Source: Panopea generosa
Taxonomy: Eukaryota; Mollusca; Bivalvia; Adapedonta; Hiatellidae
NCBI GenBank assembly: GCA_029582155.1
Contig: CM055900.1
Coordinates: forward strand, 43,707,624 to 43,771,623
Reading direction: 5' to 3'
Length of the DNA stretch: 64,000 nucleotides
Under the pieces are notes generated by a model, which was not told where the DNA came from, did not search any database, and saw only the letters and a list, made by a program, of their open reading frames with translations. Below are positions 21,889-33,677 of this stretch, one piece after another; the stretch's first letter is position 1; each line of letters begins with the position of its first letter. The position numbers and the translations under genes were made by a program.

Positions 21889-23490
21889 TCAATCTCAGAG
21901 GATTATTAATATGAATCCCTATATACGGAAGGTACTTCTTGGCTGTAAGCATGGATGCCCAGGAGGTAATTATAGTCTGGTCACTTGTATGTCTGGAAGC
22001 CAAGGTATTCTTCTACAGTCTGGTGATTTGCATGTCTGGAGGTCTAGGAATTCTTCTATAGTCAGTTGACTTGCAGGTCTAGAGGCACAGGCAGTCTTCT
22101 TTAGTCTGGTGTCTTGCAGGTCTGAGGTCAAGACAGTCTTCTATAGTCTGGTGACTTGCAGGTCTGGAGGCCCCGACTCTTCTATAGTCTGGTGACTTGC
22201 AGGTCTGGAGGCCCCGACTCTTCTATAGTCTGCTGACTTAAAGATCTGGAGGCCAAGTAAGTCATCTATAGCCAGGTGGCTTGCAGGTCTGGAGGCCCAG
22301 GCAGTTTATATTGTCAATCTCTGAGGATTATGAATATGAATCCCTATATAGGGAAAGGTACTTCAAGTCATCTGTGTTGTAAACCTGGAGGCCCAGGAAG
22401 TCTTTTATAGTCTGGTGACTTGCATGTCTTGAGGCCCAGGCATTCTTCTATTGTCTGGCCACTTGCACGTCTGGAGGCACAGTCGTATATAGTCTGGTGA
22501 CTTACAGGTCTGAGGTCAAGACAGTCTTATATATTCTGCTGACTTGCTGGTTTGAGGTCAAGGCAGTCTTCTAAAGTCTGGTGAATTGGAGGACTTGAGG
22601 TCCAGGCAGTCTTCTAAGGTCTGGTGACTAAGTCTTGTGACTTGCCGGCCTGGCGGCCCAGGCAGTCATCTATGGTCTGGTGACTTGCAGGTCTGAGGTC
22701 CATGCAGTCTTCTCTAGTCTGTTGACTTGCTCGTCTGATGCCCAGGCAGTCTTCTATAATCTGCACGACTGAAGGCCCTGGAAGTCTTCTATAGTCTAGT
22801 GACTTTCAGGTCTGAGGCCCATGCAGTCTTCTATAATCTACTGACTCGTAGGTCTTGAAGCCGAGGTAGTCTTCTATAGTCTGGTGACTTGTAGGTCTTG
22901 ACGTCCAGAAAGTCTTCTATAGTCTGGTGACTTACAAGTCTAAAGCCTAGGCAGTCTTCTATTGTCTTGTGTCTTGCTGGTTTGGAGGCCCAGGTAATCT
23001 TCTATATCCTTGCGACTTGCAGGCCTTGAGTTCCAGGCAGTTTTCTTTAGTTAGGTGACTTGCAGATCTGGAGGCCCAGGCAGTCTTCTGTAGTCTGGTG
23101 ACTTGCAAATCTGAAGTCAATGCAGTCTGCTATAGTCTGGTGACTTGCAGGTCTTAGGTCCAGGCAGTCTTCTACAGTCTGGTGACAGTTCCCAGGTCCA
23201 GGCTGTCTTTTATAGTCTGGAGACTTGCAGGTCTAAATACCTTGGAAGTCTTCTATAATTTGGTGACTGCATGTCTGGAAGCCCAGGAAATCTTCTATAG
23301 TTTGATGACATGCAGATCTGGAGGCCCAGGCAGTCTTCTATAGTCTGGTGACTTGTAGGTCTGAGGCCCTAAACAGGCAGTCTTCTATAATCATGTGACT
23401 TATAGGTTGGAGAACAAGACAGTCTTCTACAGTCTGGTGAATTTCAGGTCTGGAGGCCCAGGCAATCTTCTATAGTCTGCAGGTATAGAG
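21889..23490. repeat. 43-bp minisatellite with a superimposed larger duplication
   Basis: About 35 diverged copies of CAGTCTTCTATAGTCTGGTG + ACTTGCAGGTCTGGAGGCCC + AGG. The leader at 21889-21945 (containing AATATGAATCCCTATATA) recurs at about 22313-22370 inside the array, so part of it was duplicated as a block of roughly 425 bp. Confidence 0.9.
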
Positions 23491-23494
23491 GTAC

Positions 23495-24945
23495 AGACTA
23501 TAAATCTCATATCCTGGATGAATACGGATTACATTAGACATTCTTCTTGTTTAGGTTGGTTTGGGACATTCCGTACTGGTCGGCTGTAAATATGGACCAG
23601 TGCCAGTATAATTATAAGCATAATGGTTACAAGACCTAGAATTCCGATCCGCGTCATCGGCTGGATTTCCGATGAGGTCACGGCCTTTTTGTTCAAGTTC
23701 ATTATGAGTTTGTTTTAATATTAGGTTCGGGTTATGTCATTCATTGTAATGATAAATGAAAGTGGAGACTCGTTTCTGGTCAACTATTTAGCAGGTGTGA
23801 TAGAATGAATTATGAATCTGAACGTCTGTAACTTTGTTTCAGTCAATCTGACAATTGAACTGCCAGTGTAGGCTAGGACAAATGCTATTTTATATGAAGA
23901 TAACTCTGAGTTATATCTGGTCTGGTCTGGACTAGTAAAATGTGACACTGGCTGTTTTTTTGCCTATATCCTTAAACCTGTTAAAAAAATTTAGAAATGC
24001 CATTTACCGCCGAATATGTTTAATTGTTAAAATGGAGTTGTCATAAAAAGCAGCAGTCTGTTTTATGTTGACATATATTCAAACATTTCCTTAACAACGA
24101 TAAACGTTTTTAAAACACCCAAGGGTCAGACTGTCATTTGATCTTTGTTCCATGCTTCACTGTTCTTTTGACATAAAAGTTTAAACATTGTACAACTACA
24201 AGGACCGAAGTCGTTTGAACAGTAGTTCGGTCACGCACATATTGCCTTACATGTGTTCGTGCTGTAGTTTCCTGGTGAAACATAAACGTCTCATCCCCAC
24301 CGTACTCTGTCCATAAGTAATTGTAGGAATATTAGTAGTAATGCGTACAACAGATGAAACAACAGCCCCGCCGTAACAGTGTTACAGGAGTTCACATGCA
24401 TACTAGAAAAGCTTTACAAACTAGTTACATTCCATTGGTGTTTCTTTCAAAGGGATACTGCAGTTCATACCATCATGTCCCGTATTATTTCAAATCGTTT
24501 CGTCTGCGACCGACGCGGTGTCTGCTTATATCATTTTGGTTGAATGAATAAGAAAGAAGACATGCGTATAGTTATTGTTTGAATGTATAAATAAAGTTCA
24601 CTATTAAAAGGAACGGCTTGCCTTGTTAGGTTACTTGGAATGATAGTAAACACTACTTCAATGGGCGTAAGAACACTTCATTTATTTGGCGGAGATAACC
24701 TGGGGGGTGAAAGAATGTACCTTTACCACATAGTGGGATTCTTCTGTTGATGGGGGTACGTGATCCCCCCCACCCCCCTACCCCAACCTCCACGCCGGCA
24801 AAAGTTTGATATCAACTGCTGCATAACAGAAAGCTAAAATATATGTAAAAATATGGACTGGCCTCCGTAGTTAAATACAAGCAATGAATTGTACCTATTT
24901 AACGTTCGTAGCAAATGTTTTCTGTAATGGTTACTTCAAAGTAGG
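23495..24945. other. Intergenic DNA with no supported gene
   Basis: A C-rich run at about 24767-24785 is the only notable composition. No conserved coding sequence seen. Confidence 0.45.
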
Positions 24946-24949
24946 AGAT

Positions 24950-27900
24950 CACAGTGTGATGTAGTTGTGGAGCGTCCGCCTCTCATGCTAAGTAGTAGTT
25001 GTGGAGCGTCCGCCTCTCATGCTAAGTAGTAGTTGTGGAGCGTCCGCCTCTCATGCTAAGTAGTAGATCACAGTGTGATGCAGTTGTGGAGCATCCGCCT
25101 CTCATTCAGGTAGTTGTGGAGCTTCCGCCTCTCATGCTAAGTAGTAGTTGTGGAGCGTCCGCCTCTCATGCTAAGTAGTAGTTGTGGAGCGTCCGCCTCT
25201 CATGCTAAGTAGTAGATCACAGTGTGATGTAGTTGTGGATCGTCCGCCTCTCATGCTAAGTAGTAGATCACAGTGTGATGTAGCTGTGGAGCGTCCCCTC
25301 TCATGCTAAGTAGTAGATCACAGTGTGATGTAGTTGTGGAGCGTCCGCCTCTCATGCTAAGTAGTAGATTACAGTGTGATGTAGTTGTGGAGCGTCCGCC
25401 TCTCATGCTAAGTAGTAGATCACAGTGTGATGTAGTTGTGGAGCGTCCCCCTCTCATGCTAAGCAGTAGATCAGAGTGTGATGTAGTTGTGGAGCGTCCG
25501 CATCTCATGCTAAGTAGTAGATCACAGTGTGATATAGTTGTGGAGCGTCCGCATCTCATGCTAAGTAGTAGTTATGGAGCGTCCGCCTCTCACGCTAAGT
25601 AGTAGATCACAGTGTGATGTAGTTGTGGAGCATCCGCCTGTCATGCTAAGTAGTAGATCACAGTGTGATATAGTTGTGGAGCGTCCGCCTCTCATGCTAA
25701 GTAGTAGTTGTGGAGCGTCCGCCTCTCATGCTAAGTAGTAGATCACAGTGTGATGTAGCTGTGGAGCGTCCACATCTCATGCTAAGTAGTAGTTATGGAG
25801 CGTCCGCCTCTCATGCTAAGTGTTAGATCACAGTGTGATGTAGTTGTGGAGCGTCCGCCTCTCGTGCTAAGTAGTAGATCACAGTGTGATGTAGTTGTGG
25901 AGCGTACGCATCTCATGCTAAGTAGTAGTTGTGGAGTGTCCGCCTCTCATGTTAAGTAGTAGATCACAGTGTGATGTAGTTGTGGAGCGTCCGCTTCTCA
26001 TGCTAAGCAGTAGATCAAAGTGTGATGTAGTTGTGGAGCGTCTGCCTCTCATGCTGAGTAGTAGATCACAGTGTGATGTAGTTGTGGAACGTCCGCCTCT
26101 CGTGCTAAGTAGTAGATCACAGTGTGATGTAGTTGTGGAGCGTCCGCATCTCATGCTAAGTAGTAGTTGTGGAGCGTCCGCCTCTCATGCTAAGTAGTAG
26201 ATCACAGTGTGATGTAGTTGTGGAGCGTCCGCATCTCATGCTAAGTAGTAGATCACAGTGTGATGTAGTTGTGGAGCGTCCGCTTCTCATGCTGAGTAGT
26301 AGTTGTGGAGCGTCCGCCTCTCATGCTAAGTAGTAGTTGTGGAGCGTCCGCCTCTCATGCTAAGTAATAGATCACAGTGTGATGTAGTTGTGGTGCGTCC
26401 GCATCTCATGCTAAGTAGTAGTTGTGGAGCGTCCGCCTATCATGCTAAGTAGTAGATAACAGTGTGATGTAGTTGTGGAGCGTCCGCCTCTCATGCTAAG
26501 CAGTAGATCACAGTGTGATGTAGTTGTGGAGCGTCCCCCTCTCATGCTAAGCAGTAGATCAGAGTGTGATGTAGTTGTGGAGCGTCCCCTCTCATGCTAA
26601 GCAGTAGATCAGAGTGTGATGTAGTTGTGGAGCGTCCCCCTCTCATGCTAAGCAGTAGATCAGAGTGTGATGTAGTTGTGGAGCGTCCGCCTCTCATGCT
26701 AAGTAGTAGTTATGGAGCGTCCGCCTCTCACGCTAAGTAGTATATCACAGTGTGATGTAGTTGTGGAGCGTCCGCCTCTCATGCTAAGTAGTAGATCACA
26801 GTGCGATGTAGTTGTGGAGCGTCCGCATCTCATGCTAAGTAGTAGATCACAGTGTGATGTAGCTGTGGAGCGTCCGCATATCATGCTAAGTAGTAGATCA
26901 CAGTGTGATGTAGCTGTGGAGCGTCCGCCTCTCATGCTAAGTAGTAGATCACAGTGTGATGTAGTTGTGGAGCGTCCGCCTCTCATGCTAGGTAGTAGAT
27001 CACAGTGTGATGTAGTTGTGGAGCGACCGCCTCTCATGCTAGGTAGTAGATCAGAGTGTGATGTAGTTGTGGAGCGTCCCCCTCTCATGCTAAGCAGTAG
27101 ATCAGAGTGTGATGTAGTTGTGGAGCGTCCGCCTCTCATGCTAAGTAGTAGTTATGGAGCGTCCGCCTCTCACGCTAAGTAGTATATCACAGTGTGATGT
27201 AGTTGTGGAGCGTCCGCCTCTAATGCTAAGTAGTAGATCACAGTGCGATGTAGTTGTGGAGCGTCCGCCTCTCACGCTAAGTAGTATATCACAGTGTGAT
27301 GTAGTTGTGGAGCGTCCCCCTCTCATGCTAGGTAGTAGATCACAGTGTGATGTAGTTGTGGAGCGTCCGCCTCTAATGCTAGGTAGTAGATCACAGTGTG
27401 ATGTAGTTGTGGAGCGTCCCCCTCTCATGCTAGGTAGTAGATCACAGTGTGATGTAGTTGTGGAGCGTCCGCCTCTAATGCTAGGAAGTAGATCACAGTG
27501 TGATGTAGTTGTGGAGCGTCCGCATCTCATGCTAAGTAGTAGATCACAGTGTGATGTAGCTGTGGAGCGTCCGCATCTCATGCTAAGTAGTAGATCACAG
27601 TGTGATGTAGCTGTGGAGCGTCCGCCTCTCATGCTAGGTAGTAGATCACAGTGTGATGTAGTTGTGGAGCGTCCCCCTCTCATGCTAGGTAGTAGATCAC
27701 AGTGTGATGTAGTTGTGGAGCGTCCGCCTCTCACGCTAAGTAGTATATCACAGTGTGATGTAGTTGTGGAGCGTCCCCCTCTCATGCTAGGTAGTAGATC
27801 ACAGTGCGATGTAGTTGTGGAGCGTCCGCCTCTCACGCTAAGTAGTATATCACAGTGTGATGTAGTTGTGGAGCGTCCGCCTCTCATGCTAGGTAGTAGA

Positions 27901-29040
27901 TCACAGTGTGATGTAGTTGTGGAGCGTCCGCCTCTAATGCTAGGTAGTAGATCACAGTGTGATGTAGTTGTGGAGCGTCCGCCTCTCATGCTAAGTAGTA
28001 GATCACAGTGTGATGTAGTTGTGGAGCGTCCCCCTCTAATGCTAAGTAGTAGATCACAGTGCGATGTAGTTGTGGAGCGTCCGCCTCTCACGCTAAGTAG
28101 TATATCACAGTGTGATGTAGTTGTGGAGCGTCCGCCTCTCATGCTAGGTAGTAGATCACAGTGTGATGTAGTTGTGGAGCGTCCGCATCTCATGCTAAGT
28201 AGTAGATCAGAGTGTGATGTAGTTGTGGAGCGTCCGCCTCTCACGCTAAGTAGTATATCACAGTGTGATGTAGTTGTGGAGCGTCCGCCTCTAATGCTAG
28301 GTAGTAGATCACAGTGTGATGTAGTTGTGGAGCGTCCGCCTCTCATGCTAAGTAGTAGATCACAGTGTGATGTAGTTGTGGAGCGTCCCCCTCTCATGCT
28401 AAGCAGTAGATCAGAGTGTGATGTAGTTGTGGAGCGTCCGCCTCTCATGCTAATTAGTAGTTATGGAGCGTCCGCCTCTCACGCTAAGTAGTATATCACA
28501 GTGTGATGTAGTTGTGGAGCATCCGCCTCTCATGCTAAGTAGTAGATCACAGTGCGATGTAGTTGTGGAGCGTCCGCATCTCATGCTAAGTAGTAGATCA
28601 CAGTGTGATGTAGCTGTGGAGCGTCCGCATCTCATGCTAAGTAGTAGATCACAGTGTGATGTAGCTGTGGAGCGTCCGCCTCTCATGCTAAGTAGTAGAT
28701 CACAGTGTGATGTAGTTGTGGAGCGTCCGCCTCTCATGCTAGGTAGTAGATCACAGTGTGATGTAGTTGTGGAGCGACCGCCTCTCATGCTAAGCAGTAG
28801 ATCACAGTGTGATGTAGTTGTGGAGCGTCCTCCTCTCATGCTAAGCAGTAGATCACAGTGTGATGTAATTGTGGAGCGTCCGTCTCTCATGCTAAGCAGT
28901 AGATCACAGTGTGATGTAGTTGTGGAGCGTCCGCCTCTCATGCTAAGCAGTAGATCACAGTGTGATGTAGTTGTGGAGCGTCCCCCTCTCATGCTAAGTA
29001 GTATATCACAGTGTGATGTAGTTGTGGAGCGTCCGCCTAA
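24950..29040. repeat. 51-bp satellite derived from a SINE head
   Basis: Roughly 80 copies of a 51-bp unit (GATCACAGTGTGATGTAG, then TTGTGGAGCGTCCGCCTC, then TCATGCTAAGTAGTA), mixed with 34-bp units lacking the first 17 bp. TAGTTGTGGAG fits the pol III A-box consensus TRGYNNARNNG at 10 of 11 positions, and the unit aligns with the head of the family A SINE at 12677. The last unit continues directly into a SINE body. As 51 and 34+17 keep frame and the unit lacks stops on two strands, overlapping open frames of 435 and 445 codons arise (27141-28448 minus, 27154-28491 plus). I read these as by-products, not genes. Confidence 0.93.
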
Positions 29041-29310
29041 CATGCTTAAAATCATGTGCTCGATCCCAGGCAGGGTCATATCAATGAAAAATGGTACTAG
29101 AAGCTTCCTCGCTTGACTCTCAGCATTAAGAAGATAGTTATAAGTCTATTCCACCTAGTGTCAGTATAATATGACTGGGTAGGATATCATAACATTTGTC
29201 TGCGAAATGGTAATCCAGCGTTTATAATACTTTCTTAGGTAGAAACCGTACCGATAAGACTGGAAAAATGTCAAAAGCGTCGCTAAGCACCACACAAGAA
29301 GAACAGACAC
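29000..29310 (+). mobile_element. Family A SINE at the right end of the satellite
   Basis: The final satellite unit serves as the tRNA-like head, followed by B box GTGCTCGATCCC, the body (AAATGGTACTAGAAGCTTCC) and the ending CGCTAAGCACCACACAAGAA. It matches 12677-13004 and 51435-51732 along its length. Confidence 0.85.
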
Positions 29311-29329
29311 GATAAAAAACAAGAACAAA

Positions 29330-32300
29330 ACCACAATTCTAAGTAAAAACATAAAACATGGCCAGGATACAATAGATGGCTAGTTTATGAAAATGATTTG
29401 AATGAAAGATACATTGCCCTGTTTACTACGCTACATGCGAGTGTCATTAACGGTTACATAACTTTATATGAAAATGATAAATAAATGTCATGAAGGTGAC
29501 ATTAATATAGAAAGCTGAAATTATAAAAAATGGATACATACAATGTTGCTCTTGTCAAATATGTCGTATATTAAAGAAGCAGACAGTGTGCAGCCTCCCA
29601 GTTGTCAGAACATAACTCTTACATTGAATGATGTCATCCGTTAAGACCCACTAAGTTGTGTATATTGTTTATGGCATCCCGTATTTCAATCAAACCCCTC
29701 GTGAAATGAGTTGTTTTACACTGACATCCAATGTTAGTCGCCGGATATTGAGGATATCTGATTGTCTGACAATGTATGCTTTGCTGTTTCTATGTAATAA
29801 AACTGAACAAGTAGATCTAAGTATAAACGTTATGTTTATCAAATGAATTAAACAGTTAAACAGCATGACTTTATTTGGTTGTTTCAGACAGGTGTAATGT
29901 TGTTTTGTTTGATATAAGAGGCTTTTTCAGTTCCCGCTATATTTAAGAAACATTTATAATACCGGAATTGTGATGACAGGTACAAGAGGCTAATATACAT
30001 TTTGAAAGGCTAATATAGTTCAACGATAAACAATCAGAAACAATACGTATTTAAATTATAAATTACCTGTTACTTGTTCACGAATGTTTAAACATTGATT
30101 AGAACTTTTATAGACGTGTTTGTGGGTTTAACGAAAGAAATAAAGTTCTGCTGTAACGGCGAACGTGTACAATCTCATACGTGTCTATATACTCTGTATT
30201 AACGTAACGATGAATGCGTAAACCATATACAGTTGGAGGGAAATTATTCAGGGATGTTTCTTTAATTTTTGCCCATATGTCCTTTTATAAGAAAACAGGG
30301 GAGCTCCTTGACGGGACAGTGATAGAATAGGATAGCTCAGTAAATTTTCGGAGTAATATATAATAATATATGCGCATTTGCATTGTTTTTTTCTCCAACA
30401 CTAAATCATTAAGTCAAACTTTAAATAATTAAATGTTTTAAGAAGGCTGTTGTAACAAATAAGAGTGTTAGTATTGAAAAGAAGAGTAGGCAAACATGTT
30501 TAAACTCGAGCAAGAAAGGTTGTATACAATGTATGGTCAGGTGTAAGTGTTTATTGCTATAGAGTGATTGGAAATTCCATATGTCGGTTGTAGTTTTTGT
30601 AAATGTTAATAAATAATCTCAACAGTGGATTTTTTCAGTATTTTTCAGCCATTGTATGCCTTATCAATATAAAGTTTAATTGTATATTTTACACAATAAT
30701 ATACTGTTAAGATATTTGGTGACCCAAGATTACTGTTAAACAAATAGATCATAATATACATTTTGTAAGTTACACAACTGAAACGTCTTAATAATATAAT
30801 GAGTGTAAATTCACATATATCATTGATCGTCATTAAATATGCATTATATAGTGTTACTTGATGAACCAGTACTTGCTTTTCACAAATCCCGTTAATGTAG
30901 TGTACAACGTATTCTAATACCCAATTAGGCAATGTGACCATGCATTGATGTTACGTTTCGTTTCCATATAGTTAATATGACATGGCTCAGAAAGAGATAT
31001 ATAAATATCAGGGGTAAATAATTCTGGTATTAACTGGTTTATAAACTTTGTAAGTTTGTTTACAGTTTTTGCGTCAGTTATTTGTTTATGTTTTTATAAG
31101 TAAACCCTGTATGAATTTCAGCGCCACATTGTGATAGACATCATTGTAAGCGATATTAACAGTTTTAGATATATTATACAATGATTTTGTCAATGAGATC
31201 ATTGTCATTGATAAGATCATCAAATACATATTATGTCGCTCACAATAGTTTGATAATGTGGTTCCGAAACTCAACCGGTGTTTCTTTATCATTTCAGTAT
31301 ATATATATTAGGGACTTCGGTATAGTTTCAGTTATCGGCGTGTCTCGCTGTTTGTCAAGAATTGATATTGTATTACAGACAGACATTGTCAGTTATTATA
31401 TTCACGCCATTGATAATCATGATCTCACGTGGCTGTTATTTGATATACCTGAGAGATCACATATGAGTAAGTTATTACTTATCTGGTCAAAGATTAATTG
31501 ACATGTGTCCAACTGCTATGATAGCCGTATTTGTGCATGGGCCTAGGATCTGGGGGCGGGCAAACTGAGTAGAGAGTATATGAGGTTGTACTTTCAGGCC
31601 TCAAAGTATATGCTGAACCTGAATATGGGTGGTGGTGGTGGGGGGGATGGAAGGGTCCCTTGGCCCCCAGTTCCTTTGTTGTGATGACGCCAGTACAGAT
31701 AATGTAACGTGTATGTCTGGTAATCTTATAGATTATGTTATACTGTCAAGCGATATGTTAAATATTATAGAACATTTATTATTCCATGAATTTTACTCTT
31801 TTTACAACATATACTCCTGTACAAGTTATTATTTTAGTTCGAACAAAAATCTAACCAATGAAAGCACTAACAGAACCACTACAATTGACACACAGCGTAA
31901 ACGTCAATGGGATGATAATAAATAGAATCAATATGCTGATCATTTGATATGAGAACCGTGTACATTTGCTGACATTATTTATCAAATTGAGAATATCAGA
32001 AAGTAGAAAATCGTGTGGTATATACATAAAAGTAAAGTAACACGTGCTGAAATACAAAACGCGAACAAAGAGTATCATAAATTTAAATCCACACACTGTC
32101 GTAAAACCCTAGCGGATATTACAAAGGGCGTTATCATCGGCATGGTAAATGACATTGTATTTTCTAGACATAAATATCAAGGGGCGGAAAATAAGCTATA
32201 AAATTTATCACGAAGGTTTTGGGACGATATTAGAAAACTGAGCGAAAATAAAACTATGTTAAGAACTAAATTATAAGGCCAGCGATTTTTATGAGCATTT

Positions 32301-32440
32301 CACAGTATTTACAGTAATGACACATTTAGCAAGTAACTCGTATGATCATTTAGTTTGTGCATTCACCTTGGCACAAATTAGAAATCAATATTGTCGCTAA
32401 AACACCGTAAACGTGGAGGGATTGGTGCGCTTTTACCCGT
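29330..32440. other. Three kilobases of intergenic DNA with no supported gene
   Basis: AT-rich. Short frames (for example 31629-31925 plus, 30645-30941 minus) have no recognisable domain. A G-rich run lies at 31628-31660. Confidence 0.45.
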
Positions 32441-32447
32441 ACTGTTT

Positions 32448-32448
<1 letters not shown>

Positions 32449-32541
<93 letters not shown>

Positions 32542-32565
32542 ACAACACAACAATAACAACACATT
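32449..32565. repeat. (CAA)n/(CAG)n microsatellite
   Basis: Pure CAA triplets, then alternating CAA/CAG, then CAG, then CAA again. The Asn/Ser-rich 80-codon frame over it is a repeat translation. Confidence 0.95.
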
Positions 32566-32569
32566 TTTA

Positions 32570-33500
32570 TTTGCCATCTCAGGTTATGTTACTACATAAC
32601 AGAACGATACACTCATTAAGAAAACTTACTTGAGACATAAGGCAAATATCATTACAAATATTTAGTAAAGGAGTACAACTTGTCAACACATAATCAAATA
32701 GAGCTTTACATGTATGTTTCGTGTCAAACAATACAATAAACAATTAAATATAATGTATGCAATATATACTTATAGAATGATATTAATGCTTTTGCTGGAA
32801 TTTTCGAAACATACACGCAATGTTTGCACAGTTTACAACACACATGCGCCTACATTTTTGAGAAATAAGAACATACATTTATTTAGAGATGCCGTATGTT
32901 TTAACGATTGTATTTTAATATATATTTCCAACATGAAAGTCAAATCCATTGTTAAATATTACCAAATGTAAGAGTCATCATTAACTCACGAGAAGGTCAA
33001 CATTTTGGTTGGTGATTCTTACGCTTAAAAAAGGGGGCCTATGTAATTTGGTTTTGAAATATTTTCAAAATGGTTCATAGTGTGTGTGATTTTTTGCTAC
33101 AGATGAGTAGAGCACAAGTTGGCATAACACATACTGCAATAAAACATGTGACTGTCATAGGATTTCAACATATGCATGTATTTATGAGGATTTGAGGACT
33201 TCTTCTTTTTTAAAAAATCTCAGGGTATCACTGCATCCTCTTAAAAAAACAAGCTGGTCAACCTACCAGTTATTGTGAATGTTTCATGTGGGTATACATT
33301 CCTGCTATGAAAAAAGTACTTTATTAACTTAGTAAGGTATACATGGCATAAACACTGTAATGGTTTTGCTTTGTTTTTGACCAAAACACTTTTTTGGATT
33401 TGTGTGCGTGTTTTTTTTTTATTTTATTGTTTTAATGGGGTTTAACGCTATTTTCAAAACATTTCAAGTTATTTATGTCATACGCAGTTTAATTGGTAGA
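32570..33500. other. Intergenic DNA with no recognised gene
   Basis: Contains AATGGGGTTTAACGCTA near 33434, similar to the start of a dispersed repeat at 54855. Nothing else recognised. Confidence 0.4.
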
Positions 33501-33509
33501 TGAAAACTT

Positions 33510-33677
33510 CAAAAATAATCTGAGTAGAACCACCGTACTTCCGTAAGCGACTGACAAACTTTCTTAAATGTTTTTTTTAGAGCGAGAGGGACTCTAACCA
33601 ACGACCTTAGCGGTGATAGGTAAGTGATCTTGAGACGGCGCCTTAGGCGTAAGACCACTTGGCAACGGAGGACCCTA
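33510..33677 (-). mobile_element. tRNA-Leu-like SINE
   Basis: On the minus strand: CCGTTGCCAAGTGGTCTTAC then GCCGTCTCAAGATCACTTAC, a B-box-like GGTTAGAGTCC, and the core AGTTTGTCAGTCGCTTACGG at about 33541-33560. The 75-bp array starts at its 5' end. Confidence 0.75.

Noticed and set aside
24950..29116. CRISPR-like array
   Set aside because: The regular repeats have no unique spacers; the whole unit repeats, and the DNA is animal nuclear.
32391..32633. Asn/Ser-rich 80-codon gene
   Set aside because: It is a CAA/CAG microsatellite.
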